Below are positions 1-6,266 of a DNA stretch of 17,128 bases, piece after piece. The position numbers and the translations under genes were made by a program. A model generated the notes under the pieces. It was not told the DNA's origin and did no database searches. It was given only the letters and a program-made list of their open reading frames with translations. This DNA is from Bacteroidales bacterium (GTDB lineage: Bacteria; Bacteroidota; Bacteroidia; Bacteroidales; P3): positions 1-17,128 of the forward strand of contig JAGBSA010000134.1 of NCBI GenBank assembly GCA_017632095.1, in the 5' to 3' direction. Numbering within the stretch: position 1 is the first letter of the stretch; every line of letters starts with the position of its first letter.

Positions 1-549
1 TACTTGCATTGCCATTTCTTTACCTTCTTCGTCGTATCCTGCTTTTGACAAGCCAACTACTGAAGCCATTCTGTTACCTGGGTGAACATAAGAATATGTA
101 GCAGCAGCTTCGATTGGTAAATAGTGAGTCAATGTTATCTTCTCTCCAATCTTAGCAACTTGTTCTACTATCATCGTTTCAACGTTCTTACCTTCGATTT
201 CAAGAGCCAAAACATCTTGCAATGTTTGTGCTTTTGCAGCCAATGCAGCATCCAAAACTGTCTTTGTAAACGCTACGAAGTCTTCGTTCTTTGCCACAAA
301 GTCTGTTTCACAGTTCATCATGATAACAGCTGCAAAAGTTTTATCAGCGTTAACGCCTGCCAAAACTGCTCCTTCTGAAGCATCTCTATCAGCACGTTTT
401 GCTGCCAACTTTTGACCTTTTTCTCTTAGATAATCAATTGCCTTATCCATATCACCGTCACACTCAACCAAGGCTTTCTTACAGTCCATCATTCCGACTC
501 CTGTACGTTGTCTTAGCTCGTTAACAAGTGATGCAGTTATATTTGCCAT
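1..549 (-). CDS. tsf: Elongation factor Ts, C-terminal part missing at window edge
   Basis: EF-Ts is the cytoplasmic guanine-nucleotide exchange factor that reloads EF-Tu with GTP during translation. The 183 visible codons begin with MANITASLVNELRQRTGVGM and continue with DCKKALVE, the N-terminal UBA-like domain that contacts EF-Tu. The core motif TDFVAKN, which inserts near the EF-Tu nucleotide site, follows. The frame is open to position 1, so the rest of the dimerisation region (family members run roughly 270-330 residues) lies outside the window. The ATG at 549 is the family start. It lies 25 nt after the rpsB stop, so tsf is the last visible gene of the rplM-rpsI-rpsB-tsf operon. Identification is secure. 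Confidence 0.96.
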   Translation of the reverse strand, partial: MANITASLVNELRQRTGVGMMDCKKALVECDGDMDKAIDYLREKGQKLAAKRADRDASEGAVLAGVNADKTFAAVIMMNCETDFVAKNEDFVAFTKTVLDAALAAKAQTLQDVLALEIEGKNVETMIVEQVAKIGEKITLTHYLPIEAAATYSYVHPGNRMASVVGLSKAGYDEEGKEMAMQV

Positions 550-574
550 ATCTGTACGTATTAAATTCAAAAAA

Positions 575-1447
575 TTATTTTCTTGAAACGCCTTTCTTAG
601 AAACTTGTTTTCTTGGACGTTTTTCTACATTGTCTTCTGCTACAGCTTTTACTTTTCTGATTTTGTTGTCTTCTTTTTCTTCAGCAACTTCGTCATCTAG
701 TAATTCTGTTGCAAGTCTGTCTGTTTCCTCTTCTGCTTGTTCTGCAACCTTGCTATCTTTGTCCATTTTTCTTTCTTGCATACCTTCTTCTATAGCTTGG
801 CATACATAATCCAATATCAAAGCAACAGATTTTGATGCGTCGTCATTTGCAGGTATTGCAAAATCCACTACATCTGGGTCACAATTTGTATCAACCATTG
901 CAAAAGTAGGGATATTCAAACGCTTTGCCTCAGCAACTGCAATGTGTTCTTTGTTTATGTCAACAATAAACAATGCTGATGGAAGACGAGTAAGATCTGC
1001 TATTGAGCCCAAGTTCTTTTCTAACTTAGCTTTTTCTCTTGTAATTTGCAATCTTTCTCTCTTTGAAATAGCTGTTGAATCTTTATCAGCCAACAATCTT
1101 TCCAATGAGTTCATCTTCTTAACAGCTTTTCTAATTGTAACGAAGTTTGTAAGCATTCCGCCTGGCCAACGCTCAGTTACAAAAGGCATATTTGTTCTTT
1201 TTACTCTCTCTGCAACTATGTCTTTAGCTTGTTTCTTTGTTGCAACGAAAAGCACTTTCTTTCCTGATTTAGCAATTTGCTTCAAAGCAGCTGCAGCTTC
1301 TTCAACTTTTGCTGCTGTTTTGTGTAAGTCAATAATGTGGATTCCGTTTCGTTCCATGAATATGTATGGAGCCATTTTTGGATTCCATTTTCTTCTTAGG
1401 TGTCCAAAGTGTACACCTGCGTCAAGCATCTGATTAAACTCTAACAT
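575..1447 (-). CDS. rpsB: 30S ribosomal protein S2 with charged C-terminal tail
   Basis: Small-subunit protein uS2, which binds 16S rRNA near the head-body junction and is needed for S1 docking. Conserved stretches in order are GVHFGHLRRKWNPKMAPYIF, ERNGIHIIDLHKT, LFVATKKQAKDIV, RWPGGMLTNF, and the later NTNCDPDVVDFAIPANDDA-like segment. I chose the ATG at 1447 (MLEFNQML), giving 290 residues. A TTG 45 nt upstream would add a lysine-rich stretch not expected in S2. About 60 residues beyond the S2 fold form an acidic then basic tail (DDEVAEEKED, then RPRKQVSKKGVSRK). Gaps are 105 nt to rpsI upstream and 25 nt to tsf downstream. Confidence 0.96.
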   Translation of the reverse strand: MLEFNQMLDAGVHFGHLRRKWNPKMAPYIFMERNGIHIIDLHKTAAKVEEAAAALKQIAKSGKKVLFVATKKQAKDIVAERVKRTNMPFVTERWPGGMLTNFVTIRKAVKKMNSLERLLADKDSTAISKRERLQITREKAKLEKNLGSIADLTRLPSALFIVDINKEHIAVAEAKRLNIPTFAMVDTNCDPDVVDFAIPANDDASKSVALILDYVCQAIEEGMQERKMDKDSKVAEQAEEETDRLATELLDDEVAEEKEDNKIRKVKAVAEDNVEKRPRKQVSKKGVSRK

Positions 1448-1526
1448 TTTCTTTTTTTTTCTTTTGTTTACTTTCCTTAATTTAACTATCAATCGACAAG
1501 TAGTTGCAATCGCAAATCTTATCGAT

Positions 1527-1548
1527 TTGGATACTAAACAATATCCAA
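1527..1548 (-). promoter_or_regulatory. Hairpin in the rpsI-rpsB spacer (possible S2 leader element)
   Basis: The 105-nt spacer ahead of rpsB is long for this operon. It holds a perfect 7-bp stem, TTGGATA pairing with TATCCAA around an 8-nt loop, just after the rpsI stop. Further into the spacer the pentamer AATCG recurs with a CGATT partner. There is no U-tract, so it is not an intrinsic terminator. It could be a processing site, an attenuating element or part of an S2 autoregulatory leader. Only the stem is observed; the role is inference. Confidence 0.3.
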
Positions 1549-1552
1549 TATA

Positions 1553-1942
1553 CTAACGTTTGCTGAATTGGAAACGTTTTCTTGCTTTCTTTTGTCCTGG
1601 TTTCTTTCTTTCAACCATACGAGGGTCTCTTCGCAACAAACCTTTTGCTTTCAATGCACCTCTGTCTTCTGCATTGATTTCACACAAAGCTCTAGCTATA
1701 CCCATACGCAAAGCTTCTGCTTGTCCAGAGATTCCACCACCATCAAGGTTAGCTTTAACATCGTATTGTCCCTCAGCACCGATTGTTTCAAAAGCTTGTC
1801 TGCATATATATTGCAAAGTTTCGCTTGGGAAGTACTCTTTGTAATCTCTTCCATTAACTATTATTGCACCGTTTCCTGCTTTCAAATATACTCTTGCAAC
1901 GGCACATTTTCTTCTTCCTATTGTATTTACAACTCCTTCCAT
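1553..1942 (-). CDS. rpsI: 30S ribosomal protein S9
   Basis: Small-subunit protein uS9, whose C-terminal tail reaches the P-site tRNA. The 129 residues are full length for the family. The N-terminal [15 protein letters not shown], the central [20 protein letters not shown] and the C-terminal [19 protein letters not shown] ending in FQFSKR are all diagnostic, and the terminal Lys-Arg that contacts tRNA is present. The ATG at 1942 lies only 5 nt after the rplM stop, so L13 and S9 are co-translated as in most bacteria. Confidence 0.97.
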   Translation of the reverse strand: MEGVVNTIGRRKCAVARVYLKAGNGAIIVNGRDYKEYFPSETLQYICRQAFETIGAEGQYDVKANLDGGGISGQAEALRMGIARALCEINAEDRGALKAKGLLRRDPRMVERKKPGQKKARKRFQFSKR

Positions 1943-1947
1943 GACTC

Positions 1948-2403
1948 TTATCTGATTGTGTTAAGGTTTACTAATCTTGGTTGTTGTGCTTCGAACTTGT
2001 GTTCAGAACCTGCAACCACGTGTAGATTTCTATACAATTTGCTTCCTAATTTATTTTTAGGCAACATACCTTTCACTGCATGTTCAACAATTCTTATAGG
2101 GAATTTACCCATCAATTCTTTTGGTGTAGTGAAACGTTGTCCTCCTGGATAACCAGTGTGACGCACGTAAACCTTATCTGTATATTTCTTTCCTGTGAAT
2201 CTAACTTTGTCAGCATTGATTACTATTACATAATCTCCACAATCAACATGAGGAGTAAAACATGGTTTGTGTTTTCCTCTCAAAACGTTAGCAACCTTTG
2301 TAGCCAAACGTCCTACAACTTCATTTTCGGCATCGATAACTATCCACTCTTTCTTTGCTGTGTTTTTATTTGCCGAAATTGTTTTATAACTCAATGTACC
2401 CAT
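1948..2403 (-). CDS. rplM: 50S ribosomal protein L13
   Basis: Large-subunit protein uL13, an early assembly protein that binds 23S rRNA. The 151 residues cover the whole family length. Diagnostic stretches are [52 protein letters not shown] and [11 protein letters not shown], followed by LHVVAGSEH. It is the first gene of the rplM-rpsI-rpsB-tsf operon. The ATG at 2403 is preceded by an A-rich stretch rather than a Shine-Dalgarno motif, as usual in Bacteroidota. A promoter about 160 nt upstream gives it a long leader that may regulate the operon. Confidence 0.97.
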   Translation of the reverse strand: MGTLSYKTISANKNTAKKEWIVIDAENEVVGRLATKVANVLRGKHKPCFTPHVDCGDYVIVINADKVRFTGKKYTDKVYVRHTGYPGGQRFTTPKELMGKFPIRIVEHAVKGMLPKNKLGSKLYRNLHVVAGSEHKFEAQQPRLVNLNTIR

Positions 2404-2558
2404 TTCGTTTTTTTCTTTTCTAAAAACATTAAAAACTTACACTACTACGCAAAAAACAGACGCTAAAACGGGCAGTAATAACGAGTGCTTTTGCGACTTA
2501 ATTCTCTCCAAATCAACAAGTCATAGGATAATACGGGTTCGCTGACCAGTAGATTCGG
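2404..2558 (-). promoter_or_regulatory. Long 5' leader of the rplM operon (possible L13 autoregulatory leader)
   Basis: If transcription starts just past the -7 box at 2565-2572, the rplM message carries about 155 nt of leader. Leaders of the other -7-box genes here would be about 10-50 nt. Within it, minus-strand CGCAAAA (complement of 2489-2495) can pair with TTTTGCG (complement of 2448-2454) as a 7-bp stem closing a 34-nt loop. From memory, a conserved L13 leader motif has been reported for Bacteroidia. I cannot match this sequence to that model by eye, so the assignment rests on position and length. Confidence 0.4.
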
Positions 2559-2562
2559 AGTT

Positions 2563-2594
2563 TGCAAAATTACTACTTTTTCTCAATAAACCAA
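2563..2594 (-). promoter_or_regulatory. Promoter of the rplM-rpsI-rpsB-tsf operon
   Basis: The minus strand reads TAATTTTGCA at 2572-2563, a full match to the Bacteroidota -7 element TAnnTTTG with the frequent trailing CA. TTGG (complement of 2591-2594) lies 18 nt upstream and serves as a -33 element. Transcription would start near 2558. Confidence 0.65.
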
Positions 2595-2658
2595 GCATTT
2601 GAGTCATTTTTTTTGATTTTAGAAATAGATTTCCTACATCTTTATTGCATATAATTAC

Positions 2659-2668
2659 TATCTTCGCA
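2659..2668 (+). promoter_or_regulatory. Probable radC -7 promoter element
   Basis: TATCTTCGCA differs at one base from the Bacteroidota TAnnTTTGCA element and lies about 30 nt ahead of the radC ATG, a leader length like that of other genes here. No convincing -33 TTTG is present at the right distance, so the call is tentative. Confidence 0.4.
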
Positions 2669-2697
2669 ATATATTTTTCAAACAAAAATTGTGGAAA

Positions 2698-3432
2698 ATG
2701 GAACAAAGAGATAAATCATTTAATTTTGATTCCGAGAAAAAGCGATTAAGCATTAAGGAGTGGGATATTTCGGATCGTCCTCGCGAAAAGTTGATGAATT
2801 TTGGCAGAACGAGCCTAAGCAATGCCGAATTGTTGGCTATAATTATTGGAAGCGGAAATACGAAACAGACTGCGGTGGATTTGGCAAAGGAGATAATGAA
2901 TAGCGTTGATAACTCCTTGCATGAGCTTTCCAAACTCTCATATAAGGAGTTTTGCAACAGATTTGACGGCATCGGACCGGCAAAAGCCTTGAATATAATT
3001 GCAGCTTTGGAGCTTGGATTTAGAAGGAAAGAATCCGAAATGCTGCAAAAGCCAAAGATAACTTGCTCCAAAGATGCCTATACGGTGTTTGCTCAATATA
3101 TGTTGGACTTAGAGTATGAGACGTTTTGGATTGCGTTACTTGATATCAAAGGAAAAGTTTTGAAAACTCTTTGCATAAGCCAAGGAGGTTGGAATGAAAC
3201 CTCGGTAGATGTAAGAAAGATTTTCAAAGCTGCCTTAGAGTATAATGCGGCTTCAATAATCCTTGCACACAATCACCCCTCTGGCGAGACAAAAGCAAGC
3301 CGTAGCGACATTGAAACAACAAAAAACATAATCAAAGCAGGACGGCTTATGTCTATAAAGGTATTGGATCATATCATTATCGGCAATAGGACTTACCTAA
3401 GTATGAATGATAGCGATATGGTGGCGTTTTAG
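2698..3432 (+). CDS. radC: RadC family JAB1/MPN-domain protein
   Basis: RadC (UPF0758/DUF2466) proteins pair an N-terminal helix-hairpin-helix region with a JAMM metal-binding domain. Their biochemical role is unsettled despite the historical DNA-repair name. The 244-residue product has the N-terminal signature REKLMNFGRTSLSNAELLAI, an HhH-like FDGIGPAKALNIIAALELG, and the JAMM core LAHNHPSGETKASRSD with His191 and His193 as metal ligands and the Asp closing the motif. NETS about 30 residues earlier supplies the usual Glu. I chose the ATG at 2698; an upstream TTG at 2689 would add only three residues. The gene stands alone: divergent from rplM, convergent with the lipoprotein pair. Confidence 0.93.
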   Translation: MEQRDKSFNFDSEKKRLSIKEWDISDRPREKLMNFGRTSLSNAELLAIIIGSGNTKQTAVDLAKEIMNSVDNSLHELSKLSYKEFCNRFDGIGPAKALNIIAALELGFRRKESEMLQKPKITCSKDAYTVFAQYMLDLEYETFWIALLDIKGKVLKTLCISQGGWNETSVDVRKIFKAALEYNAASIILAHNHPSGETKASRSDIETTKNIIKAGRLMSIKVLDHIIIGNRTYLSMNDSDMVAF

Positions 3433-3520
3433 TTTTCTGAAATCAAATAAGAGAAAATTAAAATCAAGATCTATTCAACGCACTTTTGATTTCGCTCTCA
3501 ATAAGATTTGAATTCAAATT
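3433..3520. repeat. AT-rich inverted motifs after radC
   Basis: Between the radC stop and the terminator, GAAATCAAA (3439-3447) is mirrored by TTTGATTTC (3485-3493). TTTGAATTCAAA (3507-3518) is a perfect palindrome. AAATCAAATAAG recurs at the end of mreD, TTTTCTGAAA and TTGATTTCG recur after the sigma gene, and AAATTAAAATCAAG (3455-3468) has an exact inverted copy at 6166-6179. This may be a degraded short intergenic repeat family; in AT-rich DNA some of these matches could be chance. Confidence 0.35.
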
Positions 3521-3540
3521 CATAAGCCAAACAATAAAAG

Positions 3541-3580
3541 AAACGGTGCGAGAAGTGAACCCACTCTCACACCGTTTTTC
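3541..3580. terminator. Bidirectional terminator between radC and the lipoprotein pair
   Basis: AAACGGTG (3541-3548) pairs perfectly with CACCGTTT (3570-3577). An inner stem of GAGAAGTG against CACTCTC continues the hairpin. It is followed by TTTTTC on the plus strand and by TTTCTTTTATTG on the minus strand, so it can end both convergent transcripts. Confidence 0.85.
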
Positions 3581-3622
3581 TTGTTGTTAATCAATAAATA
3601 CTTATTCTCTATCCTAAACCTA

Positions 3623-4147
3623 TTATGGCACAGCTACGAATTGTCCTGAGAAATTACGCAATTGATTTTGCACTGCCTCAGGAGTAGCGTTTCCATTTAT
3701 AAGCGACATCGCCATACTTTTGGTAAGCATCTTTCCGCTAAAAGTTGCAGCAATTGAATCAGAACTATACTCCGACATTGTCAAAACTCCACAAACTGCA
3801 ACGAACTCTTCTCTTGCATCAATGGTCGATACAAATTCCAAATTAGCTTCTTGATTAAACTCATCTCCAAAAGGGTGATTAGCAGAAAGCTCTGCAAAAT
3901 CCCTACCATAACCTATGACATACTGACGAACAGTATTGCCTTTCACATTTACTGTTACCGTTTGAGAGACATTTGTTCCTACCACATTAGTTACATCATT
4001 GGCAAAAATAAAATTTGCAACCGGCATATGATAAGTATTACTGTCTATTGTCAAATCAAGCGAACCGGTAAGATCGTTATCTTCCACGCATGAAAAATTC
4101 AACAATGAAAGAACAACGCACGAAAGTATCAAAAAGAGTCTTTTCAT
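3623..4147 (-). CDS. Uncharacterised lipoprotein, paralogue of the upstream gene
   Basis: A 174-residue exported lipoprotein of unknown function. The N-terminus MKRLFLILSCVVLSLLNFSC is a lipoprotein signal with the lipidated Cys at residue 20, in the loose lipobox form typical of Bacteroidota. The mature part is beta-rich. It aligns along its length with the gene just upstream: LDLTIDSNTYHMP with MDLTINDETIHIP, VTVNVKG with VAIVFKG, VCGVLTMSEY with VCGTLEITSY, ATFSGKML with GTFSGYGL, and the C-terminal FSGQFVAV with VSGSFEAV. The two genes are 27 nt apart and end at a shared terminator, so they form a duplicated two-gene operon. I do not recognise a named domain; envelope location is inferred from the signal only. 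Confidence 0.82.
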   Translation of the reverse strand: MKRLFLILSCVVLSLLNFSCVEDNDLTGSLDLTIDSNTYHMPVANFIFANDVTNVVGTNVSQTVTVNVKGNTVRQYVIGYGRDFAELSANHPFGDEFNQEANLEFVSTIDAREEFVAVCGVLTMSEYSSDSIAATFSGKMLTKSMAMSLINGNATPEAVQNQLRNFSGQFVAVP

Positions 4148-4174
4148 AATCGGATTACTTTTTCAAAATATAAA

Positions 4175-4696
4175 TTACATTTTTTTACCAACAGCCTCAA
4201 AGCTACCGCTTACTTTTTCAAAGTTATTTTGCAAACTGCTGAAGTTTAATTCCCCTTCGCTCAATATTGAAGTTTTCAATCCATAACCGGAGAAAGTCCC
4301 TTTTACCTTATTCTTTGTGTAAGATGTAATCTCCAATGTTCCGCATACAAGGGTAAGCCCATCTTCTTCAATTCCTGACGAAGGAACATAAACCAAAGTA
4401 TTTTCCATATTTGTTATGTTAGAAACATTAGCTGCAGCCGAAAGAAGATCTTTACCTAAGCCTAAAGTGTAACTACCCTTAGAGTCTCCTTTGAAAACGA
4501 TTGCAACATTCTCTTTAAGATTTGATCCTGCAATAGTAGTAAACCCTTCCAATTCAGTAAACACAGCATCTGGAATATGGATAGTTTCATCATTTATCGT
4601 CAAATCCATTTCGCCAACAAGACCTTCTAATTCTTCACAACTAAAAAACATAAACGGCATTACTAAACATGCCAAAGCGTACATAATTCTTTTCAT
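4175..4696 (-). CDS. Uncharacterised lipoprotein, first gene of a tandem pair
   Basis: A 173-residue lipoprotein of unknown function whose signal, MKRIMYALACLVMPFMFFSC, places the lipidated Cys at residue 20. The acidic EELEG directly after the Cys may act as an outer-surface retention or export cue; acidic residues after the lipidated Cys are known for surface lipoproteins in this phylum. The mature domain carries the same beta-strand pattern as its downstream neighbour, which marks the pair as a tandem duplication that has diverged strongly. Transcription starts from a near-perfect promoter at 4725-4757, giving a leader of about 24 nt. The start is the only ATG that preserves the signal peptide. 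Confidence 0.82.
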   Translation of the reverse strand: MKRIMYALACLVMPFMFFSCEELEGLVGEMDLTINDETIHIPDAVFTELEGFTTIAGSNLKENVAIVFKGDSKGSYTLGLGKDLLSAAANVSNITNMENTLVYVPSSGIEEDGLTLVCGTLEITSYTKNKVKGTFSGYGLKTSILSEGELNFSSLQNNFEKVSGSFEAVGKKM

Positions 4697-4724
4697 AACA
4701 TTACTATATTTTTACATTTTGAAC

Positions 4725-4757
4725 TGCAAAAGTATTGTTTTTTCTCTTAATAACAAA
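4725..4757 (-). promoter_or_regulatory. Consensus promoter of the lipoprotein pair
   Basis: The minus strand reads TTTG (complement of 4754-4757), then exactly 19 nt, then TACTTTTGCA (complement of 4725-4734). This is the full Bacteroidota -33/-7 consensus with ideal spacing. The start point would be near 4720. Confidence 0.8.
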
Positions 4758-4766
4758 ATTTATTTT

Positions 4767-4776
4767 TACTTTTGCA
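4767..4776 (+). promoter_or_regulatory. -7 promoter element of mreCD
   Basis: TACTTTTGCA matches the Bacteroidota -7 element fully and is an exact mirror of the -7 box of the divergent lipoprotein promoter. No good -33 TTTG is found about 19 nt upstream, where the sequence is only T-rich. The mreC leader would be about 13 nt. Confidence 0.6.
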
Positions 4777-4793
4777 AAGAATTTGATAACACG

Positions 4794-5624
4794 ATGAATA
4801 ATCTTATACGCTTTTTACAAAAATACTACTATGTTTTCTTGTTTTTGATACTTGAAGGCATAGCTATATATTTCATATCTTGCAATTCCTATTACCAAGG
4901 CTCGGCTATAACCAACTTGGCAAACAATGTGGCAGGCTATACTTTTGATCAATGCAACAAAATCTCTCATTACTTCAGCCTTGCCTCTGTAAATGAAGAG
5001 TTAGTCAAGGAGAATGCACGCCTTAGAGAACAAATAGAATCCTCTTATGTGAAATACACAGATCGTGTTATGATTAAAGATGACACAATCTACAAACAGC
5101 AATTCGCATTCATGGAAGCCAAGGTGATATCCAAGTCTATCAACAAACGCAACAACTATTTTATGCTTAACAAAGGGCGTTCGAGCGGTATAGATAAAGA
5201 TATGAGTGTGATTGCTCAAAATGGTATAGTCGGAATTGTTACACAGGTTACAGACAATTTTTCTTTGGTAATGACAGTTCTTCACCAAGATAGCAAAATT
5301 GCAGTAAAGAACAAACGCACTCAGGCTTCAGGAACATTGGTTTGGGAAGGTGGTAGTTATGAGAAAGGGAAAATAATCGATATTCCTTCATCTATGCCTC
5401 TTAAAGTTGGGGATACAATCATAACAAGCGGTTTTTCTCGTAACTTTCCCGAAGGTATAATAGTTGGATATATCGAAAAATTCTCAAAAGACCAAGGAAG
5501 CGGTTTCTACAACGTAGATATAAAATACTCAACAGACTATAACAAATTGGGATTTGTGTACGTGGTAAAGAATTTCTTCAAAATAGAACAAGAACAATTG
5601 GAAAAGGGAATGAAAAATGAATAA
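4794..5624 (+). CDS. mreC: Rod shape-determining protein MreC
   Basis: MreC is a bitopic inner-membrane protein of the elongasome that links MreB and MreD to the peptidoglycan synthases. The 276 residues show a short cytoplasmic start (MNNLIRFLQKYYY), one membrane segment (about 11-29) and a periplasmic coiled coil (about 65-90, NEELVKENARLREQI). The two-lobed beta domain follows, with the family stretch NGIVGIVTQVTDNFSLVMT and later VGDTIITSGFSRNFPEGIIVG. The frame is open for another 101 codons upstream, but those run through the promoter and the antisense of the lipoprotein gene, so the ATG at 4794 is the start. It overlaps mreD by 8 nt. Confidence 0.94.
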   Translation: MNNLIRFLQKYYYVFLFLILEGIAIYFISCNSYYQGSAITNLANNVAGYTFDQCNKISHYFSLASVNEELVKENARLREQIESSYVKYTDRVMIKDDTIYKQQFAFMEAKVISKSINKRNNYFMLNKGRSSGIDKDMSVIAQNGIVGIVTQVTDNFSLVMTVLHQDSKIAVKNKRTQASGTLVWEGGSYEKGKIIDIPSSMPLKVGDTIITSGFSRNFPEGIIVGYIEKFSKDQGSGFYNVDIKYSTDYNKLGFVYVVKNFFKIEQEQLEKGMKNE

Positions 5625-6132
5625 TAGCATCTTGTTTACAGCCTTACGTTTTTTAGCATTACTGGCAGTACAGGTTTTAATCTTAAATAACATAAATCTG
5701 TTTGGCTATGTAGAACCAATAATATATGTTTGGTTCATACTGCTACTTCCTATTCGCACACCAAAGTGGCTTGTACTAATTTTATCCTTTCTAATCGGTT
5801 TTTGCGTTGACATATTCTCGGGACAGGTTGGCTTTCATACAGCAGTGAGTGTGTTCTCTGGATTTATAAGACCAATATTCCTTAGCCCACTTAACGCAAA
5901 CCAACAACAAGAATCAAACAATATCCCTACCTCATCTAATATGGGTTTCCTGCCTTACTTAGGCTATGTTTCAGTAATTACATTCGTTCACATATTTCTT
6001 CTTATTGCTATAGAATCATTCCGATGGGCAGAAATACTTCCGATGTTGATGCGTATAATATTAAGTTCTGTATCAAGCATATTTCTTATCATGATATGCG
6101 AACTTATGTTTTTCAAATCAAATAAGGACTAG
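5617..6132 (+). CDS. mreD: Rod shape-determining protein MreD
   Basis: A small polytopic membrane protein of the cell-elongation complex, partner of MreC. The 171 residues form about five hydrophobic segments, including VQVLILNNINLFGYVEPIIY, a typical MreD opening, and WLVLILSFLIGFCVDIFSG, the conserved second-third segment with the GxxxDxxSG-like turn. A polar loop around residues 86-110 (NANQQQESNN) separates the halves. The ATG lies inside the end of mreC (8-nt overlap), so translation is coupled. A strong terminator follows, so no rodA or penicillin-binding protein gene is co-transcribed, unlike many mre operons. Confidence 0.9.
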   Translation: MNNSILFTALRFLALLAVQVLILNNINLFGYVEPIIYVWFILLLPIRTPKWLVLILSFLIGFCVDIFSGQVGFHTAVSVFSGFIRPIFLSPLNANQQQESNNIPTSSNMGFLPYLGYVSVITFVHIFLLIAIESFRWAEILPMLMRIILSSVSSIFLIMICELMFFKSNKD

Positions 6133-6266
6133 GACTGATTGAAACTTTATTTGGTAAAAATAATACTTGATTTTAATTTACCGAAACAAAGAAAGAAAAA
6201 ATTAAAGCGGCGTATTACAGATTGTAATACGCCGCTTTTGCTAAAAGCCTTCTTATTTCCAATAAT
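6133..6266. terminator. Strong bidirectional terminator after mreD (hairpin 6204-6238)
   Basis: AAAGCGGCGTATTAC (6204-6218) pairs perfectly over 15 bp with GTAATACGCCGCTTT (6224-6238) around a 5-nt loop. It is flanked by T-runs in both directions, so it ends mreCD on the plus strand and the DPP11-pheT operon on the minus strand. CTTGATTTTAATTT (6166-6179), an inverted copy of a motif after radC, lies in the same gap. Confidence 0.9.

Noticed and set aside
1448..1492. TTG start of rpsB with a KRKKKK leader
   Set aside because: The codons are the A-rich untranslated stretch typical before Bacteroidota starts; the ATG at 1447 gives the expected S2 N-terminus.
528..2466. Several plus-strand open frames of 90-190 codons opposite the ribosomal genes
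   Set aside because: They are antisense shadows of rpsB, rpsI and rplM, have Ser/Phe/Cys-rich translations with no family resemblance, and lie opposite strongly conserved coding sequence.
3507..3518. Perfect 12-bp palindrome TTTGAATTCAAA as an operator
   Set aside because: It lies between convergent genes away from any promoter and is a low-complexity AT palindrome; no regulatory role can be supported.
4491..4793. 101-codon N-terminal extension of mreC
   Set aside because: It runs through the divergent promoters and the antisense of the lipoprotein gene; MreC homologues start near the membrane segment, matching the ATG at 4794.
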